DNA of 64,000 nucleotides from Pyropia haitanensis (lineage: Eukaryota > Rhodophyta > Bangiophyceae > Bangiales > Bangiaceae), in assembly GCA_008729055.1 (NCBI GenBank), contig SDUX01000007.1, positions 3,664,090 through 3,728,089 on the forward strand, written 5' to 3'. The translations under genes and the position numbers were made by a program. Shown piece by piece: positions 32,078 to 42,597 of this stretch; within the stretch, counting starts at the first letter, position 1; every line of letters begins with the position of its first letter. Under the pieces are notes generated by a model. The model was not told the origin of the DNA. It was given only the letters and a program-made list of their open reading frames with translations, and ran no database searches.

Positions 32078-33463
32078 GCACCCTCGCCGGCGCGTGGAGG
32101 GAGCCCCGGGGGGAGCGCGGGGCTGTAGCAGTCGGTCGGGGGGGGGTGGATGGGAGGGTAGCGGGGTGGACCCGTCGTACCCCTCGCTCCGGCTCGGCGG
32201 CTGGGCGGTGGCGCACCGCCGCGCCGGGTGTGGTGCAACGTCTGATTGAGAGTTTTGACTGTCTGGTTTGTAGGGCGCTCAGTTGCGACCCTGCGTTGGG
32301 CTGAGGGTGGAGATGGCGTCCCCGCACGGTTGTGGCACCGCACGCTGGTGGCGGCTTGCCTGTCCGCTGGCGATTGGAGTGGCGTACCGAGTAAAGACAC
32401 TGCCTGCCTGTTGCACTAGCTGCTGACGCCCCTCTTCGTCCCAGCCGCACCGCCGGCACCGCCGCCGCTGCTACGCCTCTCTGGTTGTATTTGGGAGGGG
32501 GACGGCAGCGGCACAAACTGCGTCCCCCCCCCCTCGCTGCACAGGACAAGGGCGCCACGCTGGCGGCCGACAGTGGAGACACATACCACCGTTGGGCGGC
32601 GCACCCGCCGCGCTGTTCATCAGAGAGCCGCAGGCGTGGCGCCACAGTCCACAGCAGGAGCACCACCACGCACAGACGCCAGCTGCTGCCGGTGCCCCGC
32701 GAGCGAGCCAGCGGCGTCTGCAGGCACAGCCAGTATCGGCGTGGGTATGGTCTTGTGTGCATCGTCAAGGCAGGCTCGTGTGTGCGTGCATTCGTGCCAC
32801 GTTTCAGGGACCGAAGACAGGAGCGTGCTCCTGGCGGGGGTGCAATGCTCCCCCGCACACAGCGTACAGAAAGAGAGAAGCCCGCTGGGGACGGCACCCA
32901 CCCACCGGCCGCCGCCCCCGTCAGGAACACTGCCCTCTGCCGTGTGCGCATCTTTTCCCGCCGCCTCGTCTGTGCGCGGGGAGAGTGGTCGCCCAAACGG
33001 TCGTCAGAACCGGGGGCGGCGTAGCGTGTGCGCCCCGCCGCCCACGCGTCCACCGTGCCGCCAATGCCGCGGCGGCTGGTGCAAGTGGCGGCGGTGGCCA
33101 GCACGTTCCGCACCTCTTCTCGCACCCGCCGCACCCCCCCCCCATCCCCCAGCCGACGGCCGTCACAAGCGGAATCGCTCGCCGCCCGCACCGACCCGGC
33201 CGTCCCGCCGACACGCCTCTTGCCGTCTCGAAGCGTCACCACCGAGCGTCGGCCGTGCCGCTGCCACCACCCGACGCACTCATCAAACGGACGGTTGCCG
33301 CCACCGCCGTCCCCATCCCAGGGGCGCCGTCGACTCCCCTCCGCGTCATCGTCCGCCCCCACCACCACCACAAATGGCACCCGAGCAGCGGCGGGTAGAG
33401 GCCTGGGCGGGCGCGAAGGTGTGCACCACCACACACACATCCGCTCTCCCCTCCAAGGCCGCC

Positions 33464-33796
33464 TCAGGGGCCCGACACCAACAGCGGGTGCAGCCTCTCG
33501 GCGGTCATGCCCACGTCAACGGTTGCCGCATCGGTCGTGGTCATACCCGCGGCTGCCCGTTCGCCATTCACGTGTCGCCGCGGTGTGTCCTGTATGAGTA
33601 TGGCGGTGCGGGCGATTGCCGCGACGGAGTGGACCGCCCAGCGACCATCGCACCTTCTTCCTTCCTCTTCGGCCGCCTTCTGGCCAGCGGCGCCACAGTC
33701 GCAGGGCCTGCGGCTGCCAACCGGCGCGTCTGCCGACGTGGACACGCCTGCCAGAGACACAAAACACAACAGAGCACAAAGAAGAACAGTGGCCAT
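33464..33796 (-). CDS. hypothetical small secreted protein
   Basis: 110 aa from ATG at 33796. The first 22 residues (M-A-T-V-L-L-C-A-L-L-C-F-V-S-L-A-G-V-S-T-S-A) form a convincing signal peptide. The mature part has an early R-R-P-C-D-C and another Cys, then no recognisable domain, and ends L-L-V-S-G-P. An internal CTCTGGCAG|G could be a splice acceptor instead, so the gene model is uncertain. It lies between the end of the right palindrome arm and dispersed repeat copy 2. No family recognised. Confidence 0.35.
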   Translation of the reverse strand: MATVLLCALLCFVSLAGVSTSADAPVGSRRPCDCGAAGQKAAEEEGRRCDGRWAVHSVAAIARTAILIQDTPRRHVNGERAAAGMTTTDAATVDVGMTAERLHPLLVSGP

Positions 33797-34051
33797 GCAT
33801 CCGAAATTCGAACCAGAAGCGGAGGGCAGATGCGTATCTCACCTGAAGGTCTGGCTGCTGCCGTCCCGGGCATGAGCAACACCCCCCTCCACGCTCCTCC
33901 TCACACCCTCGCCTTCACACCCGTCAAACCTCCCTGGACCCTCCACCGCACCTGGCGTGGGGGACAGCAGACAGCGCATCTTTCACTGGGTCTATCGGGC
34001 CCAATGGGTGGGCGCCCACGATAGGCCACCCTGGTGCCCCCGCCCGGTGCA

Positions 34052-34612
34052 CGCTACCGCCAGGGGACAACGAAAAACACGACCAGGGATATAGCGAGAC
34101 ATGACATGAATGCAAAACGGGTGACATCTAATGACACGGCTATAATCCCCACGCAGAACATCTCGTCACAAACAGCGCCGCCAGTGACAGGCACCAGGCT
34201 GGACCGTCTAGCGCAACAATCTCTACTCCGAACTTCATCGAGAGCACTATATACGCCGATACGAACAAACCCCGACGCAGGCAGCGACATGCGCACAGGG
34301 AACAGGAACTGGTCCACGACGACGGGCGCGGAAAAAAAGGGCACAACATATGGACACGACTACACGCAGAGCTGCAACGCCCGCAACAGTGGGTTTGGGC
34401 GAGAAGTGGGACGCCAGACACTCCAGGCAGGCGGGATATGGCCGTGTCCGATGCGGGACGGAGGAGAAGGGAAAGACCCACCGCCCCGCACAACTTGACG
34501 GGTCATTGAGCGTGCAGGTTGAAACGTACCGCACAACGTCACCAGACCGGACCCCAGTCACCCCGCCGCGGCGCCACTGCAACCACCCCAGCACGGGCGT
34601 ACCCGGGTTGGC
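34052..34612 (+). repeat. dispersed repeat, copy 2 (pairs with 16298-16870)
   Basis: Same orientation and about 75% identical to 16298-16870. It ends about 35 bp from the FIS1 stop codon, so FIS1 transcripts probably terminate in it. Confidence 0.75.
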
Positions 34613-34646
34613 CTGCCTCACAAAAGAACTGTGAATGCGGCGCCGC

Positions 34647-36175
34647 TCACCTGCTGCCGCTGCCACGCAAGCCAGCCGCAAGGGCCACGACAATGCCCGA
34701 CAAGACAACCCCAGCCGCACCAACGAGGCCCACGCCAATCAGGCCATCTGTGACGAGCATCAACAATAGGTAGCGCGCGGACGATGGTTGACAAACAGAA
34801 GACAAGAGATCAGAAAACAAACGCGAAACGAGTAAGTAACAAAGCCAATGCAGCGCACGCAGCCCCAAACAAAGAAGACAAGATGTATCCCAACCGCCGG
34901 TCCGATGAGGAGAATAACACCTAGGACAATGGAGAAAGAAGAGAAAAATGCCAGAGCGAAAGAGCGCGAGCAGGAGAGAAAACAGAAACGCACCCTTGGC
35001 GATCTTGTCATCCACAACATCACGAAGCGAAATGGCCTGCCGGCAGTTCGGGCTAATCTTAAGCAAGCGGTCCAGGCACCGACGAGCCTCCTGTATACGA
35101 GCGACAAGCGGGTGTGCGGCAGCGCCAAAGATGGGACAGGGACCACAGAGTGCATCAATCGTACATCAGCACGGTAGGGGTGTGACATCGCTTGGATAGT
35201 TGATACCAACAGAGTCAACAAACAGTTCACCGGCGTTGCCTCCACACAGGCCCCAGATTGGTGAGGCCCACGCGCTGACACAAGCAGCACACCAGGCAAA
35301 GGAAAACGACCGCACCGACTCCAGAAAAGGAGACCACACCAGCGGGCACTCGCACACCCTCACCCGCATCCAAGCCCCAGCTCTTCACCCCACCCACCCA
35401 CCCCACAATCTACATGCAAGCACACGAGCAACGTACCACCACATCGTCGAGCCGGTAGTGCCCATGCGCCATGTAATAGAGGCAGTCCCGATCCGAAAAC
35501 CGGTCCTCCAGCAGCCCTGACATCATGATAACGCCTTTCCGTATGTCGGGCCGCGCCGGCGAGCGGATGAGTGCCCACGCATAGTTGAACTTTGCCTCGG
35601 GGGCGGGCCGAGCCTTGGCACACTCCTTCAGGTAAATCTCCTCGAACTTCTGTTGGCGGAAAATGGGGAAGAACAGGGGGGGGGGGGGGGGGTAGCGGAG
35701 GGCAAGAGAAGACGAGGCGCAAAGAGCGAGCAGCACCATGTTCGAACAGCCAGACATACGCAGGACAGTACACATGAGATGGGCAAAGTACCGAGCCGAA
35801 TACAGCATCCAGAGGGTTAGCCGTGTTGTCGTGCCACATGCCAATCATCACAGCACACCTGGTCAACAGTCCTGCATTCCCGCGTACAGCCAGCCTCGTC
35901 GAGGCGGCCCGGCTGGCAAAAGGGCATTCAAAGGCTCCCGCAGAGCACACAAGCACCGTCCCCCCCTCCCCGGTCGCCACGCAAGTCACAGCAGCACCCA
36001 GCAATCGCCACTGTCACCATGCCACCAGCCCCCCCCAGCACAGCAACTGCCGCCTGCATCGTCCCCGTGGGTGGCGCGTGCGTACCTGCAGCTCGGCCGA
36101 CAGGTCCACCTCGGACGTGTCGTCAGCCAGCTGGCCCGCCACGGCGCGGGCGGTGGAGCCGCTCGCGCGCGACAT
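34647..36175 (-). CDS. FIS1: mitochondrial (and peroxisomal) fission 1 protein FIS1, 4 exons
   Basis: Tail-anchored outer-membrane adaptor of the organelle division machinery. Exons on the minus strand: 36086-36175, 35437-35649, 34994-35090, 34647-34747; donors GTACGC, GTACGT, GTGCGT; acceptors AACAG, TACAG, CACAG; 501 bp in all, phases consistent, 166 aa. The protein shows the Fis1 TPR-like core: K-F-N-Y-A-W-A-L-I-R-S-P, then D-I-R-K-G-V-I-M-M-S-G-L-L-E, C-L-Y-Y-M-A-H-G-H-Y-R-L-D-D and E-A-R-R-C-L-D-R-L-L-K-I-S-P-N. The tail has the hallmark K-D-G-L-I-G-V-G plus a hydrophobic anchor and a short basic end (R-G-S-G-S-R). The N-terminus (M-S-R-A-S-G-S) is a little longer than in animals. The stop overlaps a donor-like AGCAG|GTGAGC, so a further short exon cannot be excluded. 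Confidence 0.95.
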
Positions 36176-38852
36176 GGCAGCCGACCGTCAAGGGCAAGAC
36201 AGGCAGTCAGGGGAGGCGCCGAGGAAAGGGTATCGCGGACAACGCCAAGAGACCCACCAGAGGTGTGCGTGCCGACAACAACGGTCGGGCAGCCGCGGCG
36301 TTCGCGTGCGGGCTGCGAGCGAGGCCGGTTCCGCCCAAGCTGTCCGACGTGCTCCGCAACCTCTCCGACAACTGCCGGCAGACGCACAGCCGGTTTCACG
36401 GCAGGACGCCAGCAGGACGCAGCATGGAGGATTGCCCCACTCATTCGCGTACGTGGTGTGGTTCATGGCTCGCGCACACAACCGATTGAACGACAACTGT
36501 ACAACTTCTGTTCAATTGCAAGCAGTTATAAGAATTACATTCGAACTCCGCCTGAACTTGGCGTTCCGCGCTGTTGCCCTGCCAGCGGATCGAGCGCGCA
36601 CGAGTCGCGATTTTCTTGCAGTTTTGACACATTTCGAAGCTGTTAACACAAACGCCTCTCTCTTCACAGAGCAACTGTTCTGGCGGACGGCTCTGTCCAG
36701 CCAGACCCCCAGAACAAGAAGCGAAAGGCGGATGACCGACGGCATGCCACGTCACCCTCCGGCCCACGAGCGTGCACAGCTGGTTTCGAAAAGGACGCTC
36801 TTTCTCTTCGTTACCATGCCTCCAGAAGCTTCTCACCCCCCCGTTGCAATGCGCTACCATTAGAGCAGCCGCTGTTTGCCAACGAAGCACCGCGGCGCAC
36901 GACGGATGCGCCTTCAGGCCGCCACCGTCCGCGAGGCTCCCCCTTTTACTCCCCCGACGACGGCGCGCGCCAAGGCCACGCGTTGAGGGAGACGGCCCGT
37001 GTGCCAACGGACATCCCTTCCAGGCGTGGCTTCACCTCCGCGGGGGAGGGGAACAGAGGGGGGGACGGTTGCTGCTGAAAGGGGCGTGGCCGACCGCCCC
37101 AACGTTCCCCCATCGTGAGCCATGCAGACGGGCTCATCCGTATGCGCCGGTCAGGGGCACACTTGGGGGTTACCGCGGACGGGGTGCCAGCGCCCGCGGC
37201 GGTGATGAAGAGCGACGACCACCCGGGGGGTGCAACCCGCTGGTGTCGGCAGCGGGCATCCTGTTACCAACGCCACCACCGTAGCCGCGATGACGCAGCG
37301 GGGCGCCCGCCCCACGCAGCTCCCCAAGCATCCACCAGTCCACGCGCTGCCCCACCCCCAACCTCCCTCCATCGAGGAATGCGCCGCGCTGCGGCCGCTG
37401 CGCACCGACCACCCGCCGCCAGCCTCGCGCACGAAGAGAAGCCGACGGGGCAAGCGGCGAAGGGCAGCAGGGAGGGTGGACACTGGTGGACGGAGTGGGA
37501 TGGCGGGGTGCGGAGGGGGACTGCCGCAGAGAGTGGTCCTTAGACCACCGCGGCGGCTCCCCCTTCCTCATCGTCAAGGGCAGCGCTTTCACCCCTTCCC
37601 CTATGGCAGCGCCTCCCTCCCCCCCCCCGACACGCCTCCCCCGGACCCTTTCTCCGATGTCGGCGTTTCCTTCCCCACCCCCGGCGCCTCTCTGCCGCCC
37701 GCCTCCTCCACATGTGCACACGAAGCCTGCGACCGACAGGCACCGCCGCAGCGGCCGCCGCAGCCTCCAGGTCGCGACCGCCGCCGCCGTAGTCCGATGG
37801 GCGTGGGCGAGGGGCGACGCGTCAGGGCGGCCCAACCCCCCGTCTGCTCTGTCCTCTTTTCCCCGCCCCGCGCGCGCCGCGACTCCCCTCCGAAGGGTGC
37901 CTTCTCTCGTCCGCTCCCGCGGCGGCGTCCGCGGCGGTCACAGTCGGCCAACGCACCGGGGCGCGCTCGCCCCAGCGCCCGCGCGGGCGCCCGCCGCGAC
38001 CCACGGTCTGAGCCACAGCGACAGCGAGTGGGCACCGCGCGGCCACGCCACCGCTCCTACTTGACAGCGTACCCGGGGCGGGGCGTGCAAGCGGGGGAGG
38101 GCCGAGCGTGTATGAAGTCTGGGCCACAACCCGGGGGCGCACGCAGAGGTCGTGGCAAGGATGGGAACCCACTCCACGATCCCGTCGATGGCAGACAGCC
38201 GCCGACTCTTCCCCGTCTTCGCCCTTTTCTGCCACCCGCAGCCCGCACACCCTCTTACCTCCAGTTGGAGATGATCGAGTGCCAATGTGGGGATCATCCT
38301 ATGATAGGGTGGGGTGCTTGCGTGGGCGCGGGCTCTCGGAAGTGAGGGGAGGGGTGCGGGAAGGTCCGTTGCCAAGTGAGCCGGGAGGGTGAGTCCGGGG
38401 GGGCCCCCCGGCGGCGGCCGTGGCCGGTGGGGCCACGCGGCGCCGCGGGCGCTCGTGGTCCAGTGTCAGCGCCTGCGTTGGCGGTGGCGGGGGTGCGGGT
38501 ACCGCCTTGAGCAAGTGAGGCTCCCCTCGCCGCCAGCAGTGCCGCGCGCCCCTGAGAGCGCGCAGGCCTCTCTGCCTACCCCCACAACGCCGCCGCGCGG
38601 GGGGCGACCGCGAACCTGTCCGCTCGCCGCCAAGACGGCATTCCCCTCCCGCCCCCCGTGCTTGCTCCGCCAGCGGGGGTCCCCTCCAGTGAGAGTCGCC
38701 CCGCGGGGTAAGGTTGTTGGCACATATCGATCGATACAACTTTTCGATACCTTTTACCGGACGAGACACCAATCTAGCGATAACCAAACGGCATGTCGCT
38801 ACGGCAGCTTTTCAAGTCAATTTTACTTCGCGCGGCGTTCCATCGGAGCTCA
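36176..38852. other. intergenic region between FIS1 and the Harbinger element
   Basis: FIS1 promoter side. 36470-36860 is relatively AT-rich; 37.0-38.7 kb is GC-rich with overlapping open frames on both strands and no recognisable domain. No gene asserted. Confidence 0.5.
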
Positions 38853-38871
38853 GAGTGTTTCCACCAATGCG
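38853..38871 (+). repeat. left terminal inverted repeat of Harbinger element
   Basis: GAGTGTTTCCACCAATGCG, preceded by the TCA target duplication. Confidence 0.85.
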
Positions 38872-39072
38872 AACGATCTGCCTACCATCTCACAGGCAAC
38901 TTTCGGAATATTCATTTGAGCGTCCACGTGGCTGCTGAATGTCGTCTCCGCCAATGGGAGCGCAGCACGGGCAAACGGGAGTCCGGTGGCGGCCAGATTC
39001 GGGCCTCCGATTCGGTTTCAGCCCTCAATGGAGTTGAGGTAGTTGAATCTAACTCTCGAGTGCCACGTACAC

Positions 39073-39152
39073 AAACGAGATGGTCATGACCATCTCGGAA
39101 ACGATCTAGGGGGGGGTAGATCGTTTCCGAGATGGTCATGACCATCTCGTTT
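39073..39152. repeat. subterminal 36-bp perfect hairpin with G8 loop
   Basis: Arms 39073-39108 and 39117-39152 are exact reverse complements, separated by eight G. Each arm itself contains the palindrome GAGATGGTCATGACCATCTC. A related GAGATGGTCATGAGATGGT occurs near the other end (51092-51110), suggesting binding sites used by the transposition proteins. Confidence 0.9.
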
Positions 39153-40246
39153 CGGGTTATGGGAAGGTATATTGGGCTAGAATGGGGTCTAGAACGGGAC
39201 ATTGGAGACATCCTCGAAAGTTTTTGGGTGCAACCCGAAAGCCGCACGGCGGCCGCTCGTCCCGTGCGGAGGTCCCGCGCCGCGGGGTGCCGGCAGGCCC
39301 GTCGCCACGGTTGCTGTGGCGGGCCAGTCGCCACGGCTGCTGTGGCGCCTCGCGCCTGTCACACATTCGCGCCCGTCGCAATCCGCGGGCGGCGCCGGCA
39401 ACCCCGCCCGAGGCGTGTCCCCGTGTGCATCGGGGCCGGCGGGAATGGCACCAGAGAGGGGGGCGGGGCAGGGGTGGCGACAAGCGGCTGTGCTGCGGCG
39501 AGGCAGCATCGGCCGCGGCCCCGCGCGAGAGGCCCGTTCAGGGGCGTGGCGAGCGGGGGCGGGCTGTGGGGGGGGGGGGTGGGGAGCCTGCGGCCGCGGC
39601 GTGTCGGCCGCGGCCCGACCCAGGAGCATCATTTCCGGACGTGTGGGGGGGGGGGGACGCCCCTACGGGCGCGTGCGGCGGGGGTGGCAACCAGCGGCCG
39701 TGCCGTGTCGGCCGCAGCCCCGCCGGAGAGCATCGCTCTGAGTGGTGTGGGGGGGGGCGGGCGTCACGTGGGAGGCGTCCGGGGGGGGGGTGGCATGGAG
39801 CGGCCATGGCGCGGCCGAGCAGTGTCGGCCGCCCCCGCTCGAGCGCTGCTCAGGTGGTGTGGGAGGGGAGGGTGGGGGGCGGCAGGGGGGTATTGTGGGG
39901 GTGCCGGCTCACGAGGGCCGCAACGTGGCGGCCCGCATATCCCCCCCCCCCACCCTCGACCCTGTTTCGCCCGTGCCTGGTGTGGGGGGGGGGGAATGGG
40001 TGCCACTGGGTGCATGGCGTGTACCGTGTGGCACGCGCAGCGCCGTTACCCGGTCGCCGTCGCCGTCGTCGCGACCATCCCCATCGCCGGCACCGCCGCG
40101 ATCACCACCATCCCCACCACCACGACGGACACCACCGCCGCCACCGCAGCCGCCATCACCACCTGCACGTGAGTGGCACTGTTTTGTCGCCTGCGGCGCT
40201 ATCGTCAACGTGTCGGCCGCCCTGTTTTCGCCCGAGGGGCCACGCC

Positions 40247-41986
40247 ATGGACCCGCCCCTCCCCGCCGTCGATCGGGAGGCGTGGGAGGTGTCTGAGGGG
40301 TCGGCCGACGAGACGCGCGCCGCTGTGCTCGCGTCACAGCTCTCTCTTCGGCGGCGGCGACACTACGTGGCGCTGCTGGGCGCCGTGGCGCGGCGCCGAC
40401 GTCGCGGCGGGTCCGTCCCCGGCCGCCGGCCCAACCGGCCGCGTGGTTTCGATGCGGGCTTCCATAGCATTCTTCGTGACTACTTTGGCGTGGACGGGTG
40501 CCCGCCTGTGTACGGCGAGGCAGATTTTGAGACGCGCTTTCGTGTGCCCCGGAATGTCTTTATGGAGATATACGACGACGTGAAGGATCTTCCCTACTGG
40601 AAGCGGACGGTCAACGCAACTGGGCAGCCACAGGCGCATGGACTGCAGAAGGTGGTGGCTGCCTTTCGCGTGCTGGCGTACGGCGAGGCCGCTGATCGGC
40701 CTGACGAGTACCTGCGCCTGGCGAAGTCAACAACGGCGGTAGCGACGCAGATGCTAGTCGACCACATCGTGGACAACTACGAGTGCTCTTACTTGCGGCC
40801 ACCCACTCTGCAGGAGCTGGCCCACATCCTCGACCGTAACGCGGCACGGGGCATGCCAGGCTGTATGGGCAGCATTGACTGCTCTCACTGGGCCTGGCGC
40901 ATGTGCCCCAAAGCGCTTGCAGGACAATACCAAGACTACAAGAAGCGACGCTCTGTGGTCATGGAGACGGTTTGTGATGAGGACCTTTTCATCTGGCATT
41001 TCTTTGTTGGCCCGCCTGGGAGCCACAACGATCTCAACGTGTGGGGCCAGTCCCCGCTGTGTATGGACATTACCAGTGGACAGTGGCCCCCGGACATGTT
41101 TGAGTACACACTGAACGGCCGGACCCGTCGCTTACTGTACTATTTGGCCGACGGTGTTTATCCCCATTTTCCTTTCTTTGCCCGACCCTTCTCCCGCGCC
41201 GCCAACAACTCCCTGAAACGTCGCACGTACAACCGCCTGCAGGAAGCACTTCGAAAGGACGTGGAGCGCCTGTACGGCGTGCTGACCGCGCGGTTCCACA
41301 TTTTGCTCCGGCCTGCCAAATTCCACTCTGTCGACCGCATTGTCCGCACTGCCAAAGCTGTGGCCATCCTGCACAACATGGTCGTCATTAACCGTCGGGA
41401 CGGGTATCTCTCTCGGCGCCGCATCGGCGATGCTTTTGGTGAGCCGGGCGCCGCGGCCTCGACGTTGGCCGCGGCAGCTGCAGCAGCGTTGGCGGAGGCC
41501 GCGGGGAGTGCCGCCCTGGCGGCGGGCCCAGCCGGTGGGTCTGGCGGAGGTGGGGTGGGGGCGGCCGCGGGGAGTGGCACCCTGGCGGCCGGCCCAGCCG
41601 GTGCGTCTGGCGGAGGTGGGGGGGGGGCGGCCGCGGGGAGTGGCACCCTGACGGCCGGCCCAGCTGGTGCGTCTGGCGGAAGTGGGGGGGCGGCGGCCGC
41701 GGGGAGTGGCGCCCTGGTGGCTGGCACGCCGTGTGGACCTGTCGGTGCTCGTGGCGCGGGACGGGTGGTCGCAGGCGGTGGATCTTTAGGTGGACGCGGA
41801 GGAGCTGAAGCAGTCGACGGTCGTGGTTGCCGTTCAGGCCACCCTGACGACATGCAGCGGTTGTCCGGCCTGCGGAGCCCGACGGAGCATGAGCGCTTGC
41901 GGGAGGACCTGGTGGAGCACATCTGGGCGCATAGGAAGAACGCGCTCGCGCCCTACCTCCATCGACACGACGACCTCATGCGTTAG
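40247..41986 (+). CDS. PIF/Harbinger DDE transposase
   Basis: Catalyses excision and integration of the element. 579 aa from ATG 40247; the open frame extends upstream but is low-complexity and a GTGAGT at about 40168 may mark a 5' intron. The region around residues 70-110 resembles the N-terminal part of plant/HARBI1-type transposases (Y-F-G-V-D-G-C-P-P-V-Y-G, F-R-V-P-R-N-V-F). Catalytic triad visible: D211 in G-S-I-D-C-S-H-W, D302 in Y-L-A-D-G-V-Y-P, E340 in D-V-E-R-L-Y-G-V-L-T-A-R-F. G-S-H-N-D-L-N-V lies between the two Asp. After residue ~400 comes an Ala/Gly spacer with three 22-aa repeats, then a conserved-looking tail (S-P-T-E-H-E-R-L-R-E-D-L-V-E-H-I-W). No inactivating change seen. 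Confidence 0.93.
   Translation: MDPPLPAVDREAWEVSEGSADETRAAVLASQLSLRRRRHYVALLGAVARRRRRGGSVPGRRPNRPRGFDAGFHSILRDYFGVDGCPPVYGEADFETRFRVPRNVFMEIYDDVKDLPYWKRTVNATGQPQAHGLQKVVAAFRVLAYGEAADRPDEYLRLAKSTTAVATQMLVDHIVDNYECSYLRPPTLQELAHILDRNAARGMPGCMGSIDCSHWAWRMCPKALAGQYQDYKKRRSVVMETVCDEDLFIWHFFVGPPGSHNDLNVWGQSPLCMDITSGQWPPDMFEYTLNGRTRRLLYYLADGVYPHFPFFARPFSRAANNSLKRRTYNRLQEALRKDVERLYGVLTARFHILLRPAKFHSVDRIVRTAKAVAILHNMVVINRRDGYLSRRRIGDAFGEPGAAASTLAAAAAAALAEAAGSAALAAGPAGGSGGGGVGAAAGSGTLAAGPAGASGGGGGGAAAGSGTLTAGPAGASGGSGGAAAAGSGALVAGTPCGPVGARGAGRVVAGGGSLGGRGGAEAVDGRGCRSGHPDDMQRLSGLRSPTEHERLREDLVEHIWAHRKNALAPYLHRHDDLMR
41515..41715 (+). repeat. three 66-bp tandem repeats in transposase tail
   Basis: Three units of 22 codons (A-G-P-A-G-A-S-G-G-G-G ... 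A-A-G-S-G-T-L), in frame, linking the catalytic domain to the C-terminal tail. Confidence 0.8.
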
Positions 41987-42003
41987 AGCCTGAACGGCGT
42001 CGT

Positions 42004-42573
42004 AAAGGTTTTTTTTTTCCCTGACGGGTTTTTTTTTTCCTCATATCCCTCGTTTGGAGAGTACCGCCGCTGCGGCCAAGCTGTAGTATCTCCGCCTTGG
42101 GGCCGGCAGCGGCCGCAAAAATGGCGGGGCCGGGCCGGGCGGCTACTCGCCCCGCCGCTCACTTGGCGTGCGGGGCGGCCGCACAGCCGCGGCTGCCCGC
42201 CCACGCCCAACCCACGCCCCGTCCTCCCCGCGGCCGGTGGCGGCCGCCATCGTGGGATGCTCAGGTGCGGCCTGCTGCGGCCGGCCGCGTCGCCACTCGC
42301 CGCGCCGCTCGCTGAGCGCGCGGCGCGGCCGCACTGGTGGCGCTGCTAGGCCGCGCCGCACCCCGCCGGCCCCGGTGCTGTTTTTCGCATGTGGGCGTGG
42401 ATGGTCTAGTGCGGCCGCTGCGAGAGCGAGGCGTGCGTGGTTTTATGTTCGGCGTTGTCCACGCCGAGTGTGTGCATCCTCGCCGACTTGGCCCTCTCCG
42501 TTTCTTGCTGTCATCATCGTGGCTGCAAAGTGCTTAAGGAAAAAAAACCCCGGAGGGAAAAAAAAAACCTTTT
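42004..42573. terminator. paired T-tract/A-tract inverted motifs closing the two convergent Harbinger genes
   Basis: 42004-42040 (AAAGG-T10-CCCTGACGGG-T10-CC) and 42538-42573 are near reverse complements. They start 18 bases after the transposase stop and 25 bases after the Myb/SANT stop. Each gene therefore ends in the same T-rich motif in its own sense, which fits a shared 3'-end-processing or termination signal, or a foldback insertion. Between them lies GC-rich DNA with two ~65-bp direct repeats (about 42125-42190 and 42270-42335). Confidence 0.6.
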
Positions 42574-42597
42574 ATGTATCGCTCGTCTGCCAAAGCG

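Larger units (their letters stand above)
29798..33202 (-). repeat. right arm of giant inverted duplication, main segment
   Basis: Reverse complement of 19059-22457. It begins with the second GTCCT and continues the arm interrupted at 23375. Near-identical to the left arm up to about 33010; the last ~190 bp are diverged and homology ends near 33202. It carries the second, plus-strand copy of the Cys-repeat precursor gene. Confidence 0.93.

Noticed and set aside
38853..38871. hAT or CACTA superfamily for the 12.3-kb element
   Set aside because: The 3-bp duplication, DDE transposase type and Myb/SANT partner fit PIF/Harbinger; hAT would give 8 bp and CACTA ends start CACT.
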